Assembly: GCA_050084985.1 (NCBI GenBank) | Contig: JBITNC010000001.1 | Location: 123,814,001-123,878,000 of the forward strand | Length of the DNA stretch: 64,000 nucleotides | Direction of reading: 5' to 3' | From: Nageia nagi | Lineage: Eukaryota; Pinophyta | Part shown: positions 1-12,500 of the stretch, in pieces | Layout: the number at the start of each line of letters is the position of its first letter | How positions within the stretch are numbered: position 1 is the first letter of the stretch | Program-made: the position numbers and the translations under genes | The notes under the pieces: model-generated | What the model was told of the DNA's origin: nothing | The model's input: the letters and a program-made list of their open reading frames with translations, nothing else | The model's database searches: none

Positions 1-539
1 ATATTATGTTCAAAACCATGTATAGAAGTAGCCAAGAAAATGGAAAATAATGCATTTGATTTTATTCTCCTGCAAATCAAATCTTGTTCTATAAATATAA
101 CAATAGTATGTAAACATAAATATCAATTAAATTTATAATGTATATCATAAATGAGGTGTTAAAACTAAATGAAAACATAAAGATAAATTTTCATGCATTT
201 ATACTTTAACATATATATCTAAAAAACATAAACATACACCAATATGATACTAAAACATGCATATAAAAGTCTAAATCCATCATCATGTATATCAAAAAAT
301 ATATAACTAATTATCCATAAAATCTAAAAAACTAACCATTGATCATGACCACCATGATCCCAAAATAGATAAGGCCATAAAAAAATAATAAACATATGAC
401 TAACATGTCTACATATCAAAAATGGTGCTGCTGTCCATGATCTCAAAAAGAAAAATGATATAGTTTGATAAAACTCATAATTCTAACATGAAAAATAAAG
501 ATAAGTAGTTCTATCATTTAAATGCTCTTAGGAGTTGTC
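1..539. other. AT-rich stretch without recognisable gene
   Basis: Both strands are stop-rich and I recognise no coding motif, LTR end or tandem repeat. It lies downstream (in minus-strand terms) of the plant mobile domain pseudogene and may hold its decayed 3' end. Confidence 0.5.
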
Positions 540-2660
540 CTCTCCACCATTTGTAGGACTACTAGCTCTTCCCTTTCTAGGATGAGTAGTGCCTATTGAA
601 CTTATAGGACTCATCACCCAAGTTGCCTTATGAATCTCAAATGATCCCAATGGGTGCTAGGAAGAGACTCCACCTACCCTATTATACGATGAGATGCAAA
701 TGATCTAACAACCCTACCTTGAGTACTAGTAGTATGCTAGGTTCCACTTGGTGCTTGATAAACTAAGACATCCATAGGGATGTATGTAATAGAAGGAACT
801 AGATATAACATGCTTGGGATATATGGAGGTACCCCTATCAACTATGTCTACACAATAGAGGAGTAGTAATCCCTCTATTGAAGAATCTCTTGACCAAATA
901 TTGATTACTAACTAGCTAACCCCATATATGTACTAGATCTCTTGATCTATGTAAAAGCTTGAGCCTAATCCCTCTCTTGATGATATTTGTCTCTCTCAAC
1001 TCTATATTGATACATATGAGCACTAAGCTGAGAAACTTGGTATCTCAACTCATATATATCTCCCAAGAGCACATCAATGCTAGGTACCTATAGAGGGGTA
1101 GCTCTACCTACTCTTGCACCCCTAGTAGAGGTAAATACCTCAATCTTCTCTCCCTGATTATCTATGTACTTTGGCTCATCCATTGCTTACTCCTTGACCA
1201 TTAGCTCATCCATCACCTACTCCTTGGCCATTGGCTCATTCATCACCTACTCCTTAGCCACTGGCTCATCCATCACCTACTCCTTGACCATTGGCTCATT
1301 CATTTCTTATTCCTTAGCCCTATTTTTAGCTACCTCCTCCCCAACCTCCATAGCTACCTCAGGCTCAATTACTTGTTGGAGTACCCTATGCTCTGATGCA
1401 TCACTATCCTTGGCCTCTAGCTCTACCTACCACTAGGAATCAAAACCCTTAATCACACCCACATCATTCACATCGGTGTCTTCCACTAGGATCTCTTCTT
1501 ATGTAGGATTTGGCTTTGCATAAATTAGGGGCTAAATACTCTTAATTGGTATCTCACCCTCTCTCAAAAAATATAGAGGTGTTGGTGGAACATTCTATAC
1601 CAAACCAAATTGATGGCACACATGCTCAAAGTAGAAATCCTCTAAGAACTTAGTTTATGAACCATTGAGAACTCAAGCTTGTTTGATGCCCATTAGCTAT
1701 ACTATAAGCTCATCCCAAACTAGGTAACCATGGTAGGGTCAAAACCTCACCTGATCTATAATGAGGTGAGCAATCATCCTTTGATAAAAGGCAATATCTT
1801 ACTAAATCCAATTTGAAAGGTGAGTATAAAATTCCTCTCTCTAGCACATGGTGTTGATGGGATAAGTTATGTGAGTATCAAAACCAAGCACTAGGAGCCC
1901 CAAAGGATGAGCAACATGATTATGCTCATAGGCCCATGCCTAAAGAGTAATGGTAACTAAAAAGAGGCTCTATGGCCTATAGAATAAAAAATTAGATCTT
2001 GATAAATTTAGGCTAATAATATGGGAGCCCAAGCATATATTGTCCCCTATTATAGCATATCGACCACTACAGGTAATAAGGACCAAGGAGATCTCACATT
2101 TATAGTATCTAAGAGAGCGTAACATTGGATGAGCCCCATCAAATAAGAGGCTCTAAGGAGACATTGCTAATAATTCTTCCAATACCTGAAGTATGGAAGA
2201 CCCCTAGAAAACATCTCACCCATGATTCCATCAATAGCACTTGCCCCATAGACTATTGTAATATCTAGGTGCACTGAATCTCAATCTAGCACATGCTGAA
2301 TCTATTGACCCTAAATAGGTATACAATATAAATGATGGATGTCCTCCATCATAATAGTCATCTCCCCCACAGGAATATGGAAGTTGCCAATCAAAGATTC
2401 CCATCTCTTTAGCAAGTCTTCCAATAATGGATAGTCCTAATGAATACGACCCATGTAGGGCCTAGCTCCAAATCCAACTACATAAAGAAAAGTTTGATCA
2501 ATGGTAGTTAATAAAATAGTGTCATCCTTAAGTATATGAGGATATCTACCTCTAGGTTCAAAGACATCTTGAACCTGATAGTAATTAATAATAAAGTAAG
2601 TTAAAAAAAATTCCTAAATGCAAACATTGATGATTGGATGATCAAGGTCTAGAATCACTA
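540..2660 (-). pseudogene. Plant mobile domain (PMD) protein, decayed
   Basis: Read on the minus strand, 2420-2350 decodes to a core with RWESLIGNFHIPVGEMT, which matches the family signature RW-x-THTFHLP-x-GEMT of the plant mobile domain. Just upstream (about 2500-2450) is VGFGARPYMG. Further downstream are AWAYEHNHVAHP (about 1940-1900) and FEHVCHQFGLVQN (about 1645-1600), in the order expected for this domain. The C-terminal part (1600-540) is a low-complexity acidic tail containing a decapeptide repeat. In-frame TAG, TAA and TGA codons and small shifts break the frame throughout, so this is a pseudogene. A possible 3' splice site (pyrimidine-rich tract, then CAG) is read on the minus strand near 2575, but no full exon set can be built. 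PMD genes occur both as host genes and as cargo of plant transposons. No LTR or terminal repeat ties this copy to an element. The domain call is firm; the limits are approximate. Confidence 0.75.
1180..1330 (-). repeat. 30-bp coding minisatellite inside the PMD pseudogene
   Basis: About five imperfect copies of a 30-bp unit (plus strand GGCTCATCCATCACCTACTC and on) lie head to tail. On the minus strand each reads as a decapeptide close to VMDEPVAKE plus one codon that is TAG in most copies. The period is a multiple of three, so the array expanded while the frame was coding. The recurring TAG suggests an ancestral CAG (Gln) hit by C-to-T change. Confidence 0.7.
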
Positions 2661-4142
2661 GTTTTCTATACTTGAATGCCAACAATCCTAAAAACCTTCA
2701 ACTTTGATAGGTGATCGTACTTGGGGTTTTAAAATTTTTTACTAAATGTTAAAAAATGAGCTTAATAAAAAAATAAATGGTTATAAAACCACTAAATACT
2801 ATTCCTAACTATCCTATGATTTCTTTTATTTTTAAAACACAAAGTAGAAATGGATTAATAAGAAAAAAATAAAAAAGGGGGTCTCAAAACCCACCTCTTC
2901 CCTCATGGGCCTCTTGCATGGTGTAGATATTCCTCAAGGTGGCATCTTGGCTCTAATCAATGGTGAAAATGGGAAGTATGGGATTAAACACTCAAATGGT
3001 GGGGTAGCGGCAACAAAAGCTCTACCCTGGCACAAACAAATTAGAAAGTGATAGGTAAAACCTTTTTCTTTTTATTACTCTATGGATTCGAATGCCAATG
3101 ATTTTGATTTTGGTAAAAAACTATCCATAAAGATCATTAATGGTCATATTTAGATCATCAATGACCCAAACCTTGAAAAAAATGGAGGGGCTTTCTTTAA
3201 AATGCATAAGTTATACATGTATTTCAACAAGAGAAATACCTAAGATCTTCCCTATGTGCTTTACTAAAAGTATCTAATTAAAACTTAAAATTACAAAATT
3301 TTGGAGTATGTCAAAAATTCTTTAGGTTGAATTAGGCCTATTATTAATTGTAAATATTGATGAGAAAATTTGAAATGAAATAGAATAATTAAAATTGTTT
3401 ATAAAATTTTGTATATATCTTTTGAACTATCAACAATACTCAACTAAAAATAAAAAATTATAGTCCAAACAAAACTTTTGTGTTCAAAAGATGCTCATAT
3501 CAAAACTATCATGAAAATTATAAAAAATAATATAAAACCATTAAAAACCACAAAAAATTTAAAAATATGTGTCCAAGGAAAAGTCAATACAAGTTCTTCG
3601 CTTGTTAAATTTAATTTAGAGTTAAGGATTTTTTGAAACAATTAAGACTCTTGGGTAACTTTGAATTTAAAAAATGACCCTTCTTTTAATAGAAAAGAGG
3701 ATGGTTTTTGATATGGTTAAAATTGTTGGATGAACTTTTATGCAAGATCATCAAGCAACCTATTTGCTAGGAAAAAGGAAAAATGATTAAAAGTTGTTGT
3801 ATTCATAAGGGAGCTTCTTTATCATATGCTAGATATGGCATACACCTAGAAACTAAATCTCCATCTATATCCTACCAACACAACACAATAGTATAATGGT
3901 AACTACCTAAGTTACGCCTTGCACTACAACCCTTATTATTTTCATAATGTGTCAAATGCAAAAATAAAAAAATAGATTTAGTCATAATGCAATCATTCAA
4001 ATTTAGCTTACTCATAGAGAATGAGTTAACTCAAAATCTTAACTTAAAATCAAGAAATACAAGTCCAAGACTTGATTGCATCCCCTCTCAGATAGACTTA
4101 GTTTTTTGAAATAATCTTCACCTATAAAATGTTGGGTATTTC
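2661..4142. other. Unassigned AT-rich region, probably retroelement internal DNA
   Basis: No open frame or domain is visible. The segment ends at a polypurine tract and LTR-like start (4143-4158), so its right part is probably the decayed 3' internal region of a plus-strand LTR element. The left part could be the upstream region of the PMD pseudogene. Confidence 0.4.
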
Positions 4143-4903
4143 AAAAAAGGGGCAAAATGTAGATAAAAATGACTACTCTTTTAATAAATGAAAGAGGGGA
4201 GTAAAAATTTTAAGCAAACAATAAAGTTTGCCAAAATCTTTTGGAGCAATCTGAATAATAGAAAACATAAAGAAAAAAATAGAAAATCAAGTGTCTAAGG
4301 AAACAAGCTAACATATCAAGGATGAGTTATCCTTGATCCTACATTTTCCTTATGTGAATATAATCTATGATAAGGTTGGATGAGATTTTTCATCCAATCC
4401 TACCTTCCAAAATAGCAACTAATAATACCTTGGAAAATCTATAAATAAGACCTCTCCCATAGAGAAAGAGGTGTGAGAAGATGAAATGCAACCTTATACT
4501 GCTAAATTATATCCAAATTGCTGAGTACATTTTAGTTTACTATTTTTTATTTATATGCATGTTTATTTCATGTTTTTCTTATAATCTTAAAGCATATGCA
4601 AGTATGTTTTAATGGGTTGTTGGTTTATGTATGTGTAGGATTGCAAGACTATCAACTGATTAAAGCAAGGAGAAGCCAAGGAGTTAGCAAGAAAGAAGAA
4701 ATTAGAATTATTCTTGTTGTAGGTTCAATTAAATAATATTTGTATCTTGAATACATCAACAAAGAAAGGGCTCCAAGATGCCTATATTACACATTGCACT
4801 AAAGCCTTCATTGTGAGGCAAATTGTAATCAAAATTGAGGTTTATTTAGAGATCAATAAATTTTTTTTTTTGGTTGTGATAGCTTTTGCTTTTGCATGCT
4901 TGC
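4143..4903 (+). mobile_element. Probable LTR of a plus-strand Ty3/gypsy element
   Basis: A polypurine tract (AAAAAAGGGGCAAAA, 4143-4157) is followed at once by TGTAGATAAAAATG, the usual PPT-to-LTR layout of a plus-strand 3' LTR. A TATA box (TATAAATA, 4440-4447) lies about 280 bp in, where U3 should end. T-rich sequence with an AATAAA-type motif (about 4855) precedes a possible CA end near 4900. Immediately after, the sequence becomes gag of a minus-strand element, so this LTR marks the border of an insertion into that element. The start is well supported; the end is a guess within tens of bases, and no second LTR was found. Confidence 0.5.
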
Positions 4904-5810
4904 AGGGTTGTTTATTGAGTAAACATAATAAGTATATGAACCATATCCATAAATTGATTTTTAGCATAATCAAGACCACAAGTAGCAATAAGATGATTAA
5001 TATTATCAATGAATACCTTTGTAATGAATTTTTTATCCACCTTTTGGTCTATTGATCTCCAAATCTTCATATATATATATATATGGATTTAATCTATGAA
5101 ATCCACTAATTTATTAGTGTTACATCTAAAGTGACTCTTTAATTGATCCTTCAACTATTGGTATGGAGTGATAGATCTTAGTGCTAATTTGTGGAACCAC
5201 TTTCATGCTTCACTACTTAAGCTCATAGGAAAGTACTTTTCTTTCAAATGGTCATTTATTCTAAATTTATATTTAAAATATATTCAAATCCCTAAAGATT
5301 ATTCTTACCATTGAATTTTTCTAATTCAAGTTCCATACATGTGTTGGTGAGTATAGCATTGTGAATCCCTATGCTTAAAGAATTACCCTTATATTTTGTA
5401 TGAATAATATAATACCAAATTAATTTTCCAATCTATCCATCTTCATTTATGATAGTATGAACTACTTAGTCATATAAGTTTCTATAAATGATGTTTTATT
5501 CCTAGTGTTGGCACTAGCATTAGCATTTGCATTGTTGGTAGCATTCCCCTTAGAAGTAGCATTTACATTGTTGTTATCTTGGGTGATTGGTGCAAATAAT
5601 TTTATGATCATGGATTGGAATTTAGGTAATTCAAGTAACTTAGCCATGACTTTAGGAGCAATATTCACCATATATATCACACTCAAAACATGTCTAATCC
5701 AATGCTAACAAGAACTCTATGGCTCTCGATATGAGGATAAAATATTAGGTAGGTTCAAGAGAAATTATTTCTAACCTTAATTAAGAGAAGTATATACTAT
5801 AAAAAGGTGG
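4904..5810 (-). pseudogene. Gag fragment of minus-strand LTR family 1 (truncated copy)
   Basis: This segment is homologous by eye to 13310-14100, the gag region of the fuller copy at 10180-15674. Both encode, on the minus strand, an Asn/Ala-rich N-terminal stretch (copy here: NNANANASANTRNKTSF at about 5510-5560) followed by a gag core. The region is cut at 4904 by unrelated LTR-like sequence, so everything downstream of the gag core is missing. PBS-like sequence and the 5' LTR (starting at 5820 in plus coordinates) lie just to the right. Many stops and shifts make it non-functional. No RT, protease or integrase is present. Confidence 0.6.
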
Positions 5811-5819
5811 GCACCAATA

Positions 5820-6155
5820 TGTTATTATATTTTTAGCTATATATAAGATTAACCTAAGTGAAAACTAATAAACATATAACATGTAGTGATGTATTATCCA
5901 AGTTATATAAATTTGAATAAAACATATAAGATAGCATAAATAATAGAAAATAATCTAAATGAATATATAAATGAAATAAAAAATTGAATAAAAATTATAA
6001 TGAAATAGTTAATGAAAGCATGCAGTAAAGAGATGGGATAAAGTGTAATAAAAATACCTATAAGTCCTTATCTATAAAATGATGATTATATGTAGAAAGG
6101 AACTTATCAAGGATATGTGAATTTAATGTATGAACCCCATCAAGAATAGCAACAA
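5820..6155 (-). mobile_element. LTR of family 1, first part (split by insertion)
   Basis: This begins TGTTAT next to the PBS-like sequence GGTGGGCACCAAT (5806-5818) and continues after the inserted element at 8737-9199. The two parts together (about 799 bp) align with the LTRs at 10180-10983 and 14882-15674. It is the 5' LTR of the truncated minus-strand element to its left. Confidence 0.65.
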
Positions 6156-6417
6156 TGTTAAGATCCTAATAGATCATAATCAGATTTGGTTTACTCCTAC
6201 AAAAATACACTAATCCTTCACTAATGAATTGCCTGCACCAGTTCAAGGGGGCACCTACTTGAGAATCACTTCTCACATAAAAATCAACTCATTATTCTTC
6301 CTTTTTAATAATATGGAATCCCCTATAAATAGCTTATACAAGAAAACTAACCCCATGCATAGTGCATGTGGGAGTAACACCATTACTATTCCTAATATAT
6401 GTTATGGGGTCATAACA
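6156..6417 (-). repeat. 3' LTR of the nested gag-only element
   Basis: It starts TGTTAAGATCC and ends GGGGTCATAACA in plus orientation. The adjacent 6418-6434 read on the minus strand is a purine tract (CCTTAAGGGGGTGGCAA), the expected plus-strand primer. Confidence 0.8.
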
Positions 6418-6869
6418 TTGCCACCCCCTTAAGGAAACTTTATCCTCAAAGCTTCTACACACTACACACACTAACAAAATGTAATACAAACAACACACCA
6501 AATATACTAAGGGGATTCATAACATTCCTACCCCCTTTGAAAATCTTTATTCTCAAAGCTTGCCAAAAATATAAAGTACATATACAATTTGTCCATGAAA
6601 AACAAAGATAAGAGGGAACCAATAAGTCCAACTTGGCCATAGTAACCAATAGTGTTCCAATGTTGAACATGAGCCCATCCATGTACAATCAAAAATCCAC
6701 TCAAAAAGGATGATGTTGATGTTGAGGAGGGAATAAAAAGAAGAATCCATAAAGAATCCACCATGCTAATACTGCTATGCTGAATAGTCCTACATTTGGT
6801 GCTCAAAGCAAACATATGACCCAACATCATCCATAATAATATAAGTGAGAGGAATATCCTTACACTCTA

Positions 6870-7330
6870 TGACCTATTCCAATGGAATTGAACACTTGGA
6901 AGACACATCATTGGTATGGATATAAGATGGGGGAAAGGCCTCATACTCCTCAATGGGGTCCACTAGCTCCACATCATTTGTACTAATATAAGTGAGAGGA
7001 ATTTCCTCACACTCTACAATAGGGTCCACTAGTGCCACATCATCCATACTAAAATAAGTGAGAAGAAGTTCCTCACACTCTACAATAGGGTCCATTGGCT
7101 TCACATGTTTATTTTCATGAATCATAATAGGCTATGGATATGCAAGTATAGCCTCTGCTAACTTAGCCAATTAATATGCATCTCTCAAAGTTGGTGGATT
7201 AAACATGACTACATTCTTTTTGACTTTTTCCCTTAAGCCATTAGTGAATAAATGAAGAGCTAATTTCTCATGCATCACATAGTCATCATAAAATCCACAA
7301 AATCATCAATATAATGGTGGACAAAATTAG
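6870..7330 (-). pseudogene. Gag remnant of the nested element
   Basis: The minus strand at 7300-7150 decodes to a stretch containing FTNGLREKVKKNVVMFNPPT followed by LRDAY, one stop, then LAKLAEAI. This fits the C-terminal half of the Retrotrans_gag domain (consensus F-x-GL-x-x-x-x-R-x-x-V-x-x-x-x-P-x-TL-x-x-A). The frame then continues into an acidic repeat (7125-6874) in which blocks like VDPIVECEE-x-x-LTYxSxxDV recur three times. The domain is interrupted by stops and is not functional. The family is Ty3/gypsy; lineage cannot be set without RT. Confidence 0.6.
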
Positions 7331-7649
7331 TATGAAATGGTGGAGCAATAGTATCCATCATTATCATTTTTTTATATATTTTTTTTACTTTTCATTTTTT
7401 TAACTACTCTAAATATCCTCAATTAGAGTGTCCAATAGGTCTTGTTTACGACCTCAAAAAGGACCTCTTTACAAGAAATTAGAAAAATGGTGCAATATCA
7501 AGATGTATTGAAAGGTCACCCCTTCCAAAAATATGATACTTATGTCTAGCTTAACTAGAGAGTTTTTGAGATTTTTCAAGCTAGTTTAGTTTAACAAAAG
7601 GGTTATCAATATAAGAATAGTGAGGAAGGGGGCTTTTATTTTTTACAAA

Positions 7650-7793
7650 TTTTAAGCCCTTCCCTTTCCTTACCTCATGGACCAATTTTAATCCTTTCCC
7701 TTTCCTTACCTTATGGAGTAGTTTTGATCCTTTTCCTTTCCTTAACCCATGGACAAGTTTTAAGCCTTTCCCTTTCCTTACCCTATGGACCCT
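7650..7793. repeat. 36-bp tandem repeat, four copies
   Basis: Four imperfect copies of a 36-bp pyrimidine-rich unit begin at about 7650, 7686, 7722 and 7758 (each with TTTTRAKCC, then CTTTCCTTA). It lies in the leader-to-gag part of the nested element. The minus strand is purine-rich here. Confidence 0.7.
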
Positions 7794-8452
7794 TATTTAC
7801 CTTCAAAGGGTTTTTTCCACTAGATCACATATAGATGAATGTTGCAAAGCCAACCACACCCTAGACAACATGTTTTGCAAGTGTTTCTTAGCCTCAACTT
7901 TGCCAATGACCTTGCCTTATGTACATCCTATGCTCCTCTCACAATATCATTAGCTAATGAACATGGTCCTTATGCACCCCTCTTCGACATCTACTTCAAC
8001 TACAATTTATCTTCTCCTTGTACTAGTGTTGCTTCCAAACTAAATCATGCACCTATGATCTACCTTGCCTTTGTAACACCTCTACTTCCTCTAGATTAAT
8101 CAATAATCATATATTGTATCATAAACATGAATTCATCTATGTCCCTACAAACCATATCTAACCACCCTTGCCACTTGTTTTTGGGATTTGCCCCCAAATG
8201 CCCATGCATAGCCTTGAATTGTATTGGTATTTCTTCCACTAATGAAATTGCTACACATGAATTCTTTAATCAAATCTTGTTTACTCATGGGCTTCTACTC
8301 TAGATCTCCCATAAATCTACCAAAAAAAAACAAAAATGGGCTTGCACTACATAAATTGACCCATGCAACCAAAACCACTCAAAACTCCAAAACCACTCCA
8401 CACAAAATCACTCATAATAGAAACAAAACTACCCACAAGAGCCAAAATTGAA

Positions 8453-8464
8453 GCTCTAATACAA
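8453..8464 (-). other. Primer binding site (initiator-Met tRNA type)
   Basis: On the minus strand the bases next to the right LTR read TTGTATTAGAGC, ten of twelve matching the usual Met-tRNA primer site TGGTATCAGAGC. Its place next to the right LTR sets the element's orientation. Confidence 0.6.
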
Positions 8465-8466
8465 TA

Positions 8467-8731
8467 TATTAAGATCCTAATAGATTAGAACTAGATCATA
8501 GCTTAACCCTACAAAAATACACTAATCTTACACTAATCGATAGCTTACACTACTTTGAGGGGGGAACCTACTTGAGAATCACTTCTGACATAAACCACAA
8601 CTCATTCTTCTTCCTTTTTAATAATAGGAAAGCTCCCTATAAATAGCTTATACAAGATAGCTAACCCCATGTATAGTGCATGTGGGACTACCACCATTAC
8701 TATTCCTAATACATGTTACGGGGTCATAACA
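8467..8731 (-). repeat. 5' LTR of the nested gag-only element
   Basis: It matches the left LTR (6156-6417) over its whole length, with scattered substitutions and small indels. It ends CATAACA and is followed by the target duplication AACAA. Confidence 0.8.
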
Positions 8732-8736
8732 AACAA

Positions 8737-9199
8737 GAATTGTAGCAAAAATACTAATGATATCATAAATGGACACAATATCATGGATGTTAATATTTTT
8801 ACTAATTAGAATTTTCCACCAAGGATCAAAGCAAATCATAGTATTGCCAAGTTGAATAAATCATATAATTATAAATGATAGAATGTCATATATGCTCGAG
8901 TGATAGCAAGATCCCAATATATATAGGTTATGTTTAAAAATATCTAAATATTAGGTACTAGCTATCAAGATGAAATCTTGATTACTTTCTCGTATGATCA
9001 TACTCACCTTTATATATACATTAGATATCCACCCATGGACCTTTGATAAGGTTAGAATTTACATTGGGGTACCTAGCATAGAAATAAGAAGATCATATGA
9101 GATAATATTGATTATAACACCAATAATATGATATAATATCATTATAGTATAACACCTAAGAGGTGCCACCTTAAGAGGGACCAAAATTAGGTTTCAACA
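8737..9199 (-). mobile_element. LTR of family 1, second part
   Basis: This is the continuation of the LTR that starts at 5820. It aligns with 10562-10983 and 15255-15674, including the terminal block GGACCAAAATTA, then TCAACA. Confidence 0.65.
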
Positions 9200-10179
9200 C
9201 TTTTATTTGATTATGGATTATATGTCTAAAGGTGGAGACATGAAAGAATTTAGTATTGTGATACGCTATTTGAATTTTAAGAGCTTTAGACTATTGATAC
9301 CAAATTAATTCTACAAAAGCCTACATATTATGATAATATATTAAGAGTACTCTTTCTTCATCTTATATCTATTTCATTATCCCTTTGGTATCCAATATTC
9401 TTTCAATAATTTTAAGTTATTTATTTATGAGAAACACATTGTCAAATATTTTTATATTCCATATTTGGAGGTTGGTTTTAGCCAATCAATTCTTTTTAGA
9501 TACTAGAGAGATCAAGTGACCCTAGAAATAAGTAGATCACCATGCCATTATTTATCTCTTAAATAACTCTTAATTTTAAATCCACATGGCTTCAAATCTT
9601 AATGGTCTATAAAAAGAATACTAAGAGTACTCTATATTGAACCACAAGCATTATGTTCTCAATAATTTTTTGGAAAACTATTTAAAGTTGTTTAAAATTA
9701 AGTAAAATCTTCTTTTCAAAGGAAAATTTATCAAGTTACCCCTCTATAAGGAGGGGTATTTCTTATTATATATGGTTGATTTATTCCATTCTTTTATCTT
9801 CTTATCATACTAGAGAGTAAGAAATCTCTAATTACCACTTTATATCACCTCTTTTATTTCCTTATTTATCTTTTTTTTATTTTTTTATTTTTCAAAGGAT
9901 GGCCTAATTTTTGTTTATCCACATCTATACCTCTTTTGGTCTAGATGTAGGTTCTCATTAAAGGAAAATCTCTTTCCATAGGAGATTTACTTAAGAAGGT
10001 TCCCTTGAAAAACTTCAAGGATGACCATTGAGTATCAAGAACCATATCCTCATTTGAGTGTTTGAGTCCTTTAACTCTACTAAAATATCATCCTATGGAG
10101 TTAAACATAAAAAAAATTTATTCTAAATCACCAAAGAGGGAGAAGGAATAGAAAATACATGATTCATGATCATTGACTC
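9200..10179. other. Unassigned AT-rich spacer between two family-1 elements
   Basis: No open frame or domain is seen. A short hairpin, ACCCCTCTATAAGGAGGGGT (about 9737-9756), is present. Nothing marks it as promoter or gene. Confidence 0.4.
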
Positions 10180-10983
10180 CTATGGAAATATTTTTAGTAA
10201 TCCTTAATATTAAACTAGGTATAAACTATACTAAAATATTCACATTCAATCATAGGAACAATAATCTAAAGTATAAAAAAATGAAAATGAATAAAATAAT
10301 ACGTAGAATATTTAATCAAGATAACACCAATGCATTAATGAGAAAGGGATCAAGAGATAAATTTATACCTATGAAGTGTTTATATGTGAGGATTTGATTG
10401 TATGCTAACTAAGCTTGTTGTGGTATGTGAATTTGATATGTAAAACCCACATATCACAATAGTAATAAGGTCAACATATATGCATATGGTAGCATGGTCA
10501 TTAGGTCCTAAAATAACAATAAGATCATGCATGGGAGCAAAGGTGCAAGGGTTTTGATAGAGTAGGGTTCACCACCAAGGATTGAAGAATAACTATATGT
10601 TGAAAAAATGACCTAAATATATAATTATGAGTGTTGGAATGAATGATATGCTCATGCAATAACAAGATTTCAATCTCAATAGGTAGCATTGAGAAACACC
10701 TAAATGTAGGTAGCAACTATTGAGATGAGATCTTGATGCTTTCCCATGTAATCATACTTACTTTTATGTATGCAATATATACTCCAATTCACCTTTAATA
10801 TTGTTAACATAGATGTTGGAGTACCTTGCATAAATAAAAAAAAGAAGAATATTACATAAGAATTATCTTAAGTTAGTCAACATAACATATATGGGATTAT
10901 ATGAAATACTTAGTGTCATAAGATAAACATAATAAAATACCTAAGTGGGACCATCTTATGTGGACCAAAATTATGTATCAACA
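10180..10983 (-). repeat. Family-1 LTR (3' LTR of the element)
   Basis: It aligns with 14882-15674 and with the split LTR 5820-6155/8737-9199. It ends GTATCAACA just before the polypurine tract. Confidence 0.65.
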
Positions 10984-10996
10984 AATGCCCCACCTT

Positions 10997-12500
10997 TGAA
11001 AGTATAATGAAATGCAACTTTTTGAAATAAAATTATGCTTGCAAAGTAAGTAAATAGGAAAGAGAAGGAAAATATTGATACTTACTTGGTTTAGTTATAG
11101 AATTATCCAATCATCAAGGATTAATGATACATGTTGTCCCCTCATTTCCTTGGTTATGAAGGTTAATGGATATCAATGGAATAGGAATGACCAAGAGAAA
11201 ATAATTACCTTACCATTTCATGACTATGATCAATGTGAACGGCATAGCATGGACATTAGTGCTAAGGTGACTACTCTTTTCAACATAGAAATTGAGAATT
11301 CTACAAAATTAGCTCTGAATTTGTTTGAAACTAAAAGTAATATAGAACTTAAAAATATGTTAGATCATAATATCATTAAAATTTATGTGATAATATAGAT
11401 TCTTAATTTCCAAATTATAAAATGATACATTATAATCAAAGGATCATAATAATTATCATAAAGTGATGATAAATACCTCAAGAAACAAAGGGAGTGATTA
11501 CAAAGTGGTCATTATTAATTTATCATAATAAAAGCATAGAAATATTTGATCAAAACAAGCATAATATTTAATATAAGATCATAATTCATGCATATGAGAG
11601 ATAAGGATGTTAAAGGATATAATCTTTGAATTCTTAAGAGCATGCCACTAAGATAGAGTAAAAAATGGATAATGTACCCTAGCATTGATGTTGGGTTACT
11701 TACACATTTTCTCATCTAGAATCATTGATAATAAAATTTTAAAATATTTTGATTGATCTATTGTAATGTTAAGGAAATTTTTTCTATCATTATGATATTT
11801 CTTAAACCATGTCATGCATGAATTCCTTTGATAGATAATGACTAAATTGGTAAACTTGCACAAAAACCTTGACCAAAAATAATCTAGTAGACAAGATGAT
11901 TGCCATAAACATAATAACTTGACCACAAAGATATGATGATATTAAAACATATATACATGATGTTTAATCATATCCCCAACCAACAAAGGGAAAAAATTAT
12001 GGTTAATTATGCCCACAACTAAGTAAGGGGTTGTATGCAATGCATGATGTAATCTTCTATACATGAATATGCATAACTAATCTATATGAAAATGTAGTTG
12101 TAACCTATATAAGAATGTAGTTTTAATGTATATGAGAAAGATGAGAAACATTACCTGATGAATGTCCTTACAAAATACCCTTTTGATCTTTATCATGTTT
12201 GAATGCAACATCCTTTATTGAATCTTCAAGCTTAGCAAAATGGTGTAGATAGGAATGATCCTTTGGCTTGAGCTTATTTAGATATGTGAGAGTGGTCCTT
12301 CTTGGCAAAATTGATCTTTTTATTTATTTATGATGGTATCATGGATGTTGTCCCTAGTGCAAGTGCTACCCCTAGCATTGATGTTTTCACTAGCGTTGGT
12401 ACTCTATATCCAAGGTGGCTTCAAAAATTTGATATACCTAAGGAATGTATTTATCTAAAAATTGGTATTTATTAGTAATTTCTTCTTCAACTTTGTATTC
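10997..12500. other. Interior of family-1 element without recognised domain
   Basis: This is where pol would be in an autonomous element, but no YxDD, DSG, HHCC or DDE pattern is seen on either strand. Open frames such as 11075-11398 (plus) and 11696-11926 (minus) match nothing I recognise and are probably chance. Confidence 0.45.

Larger units (their letters stand above)
6156..8731 (-). mobile_element. Gag-only LTR element nested in a family-1 LTR, with TSD
   Basis: LTRs at 6156-6417 and 8467-8731 (262 and 265 bp) share nearly all their sequence and end in TGTTA/TAACA-type termini. The element is on the minus strand: a polypurine tract on that strand (AAGGGGGTGGCAA) sits inside the left LTR, and a primer binding site resembling the initiator-Met tRNA complement sits inside the right LTR. 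The 5-bp target duplication AACAA is perfect (6151-6155 and 8732-8736). The 2-kb interior encodes only a decayed gag; no protease, RT or integrase motif is visible, so mobilisation would have needed proteins from another element. The total length is 2576 bp. It inserted into an older LTR, so it is the younger of the two. Confidence 0.85.

Noticed and set aside
1164-1436. Plus-strand Ser/Thr/Tyr-rich 90-codon frame
   Set aside because: It is the antisense of the decapeptide repeat of the PMD pseudogene.
11075-11398. Plus-strand 107-codon frame inside the family-1 element
   Set aside because: Opposite strand to the element, AT-rich, no motif; probably chance.
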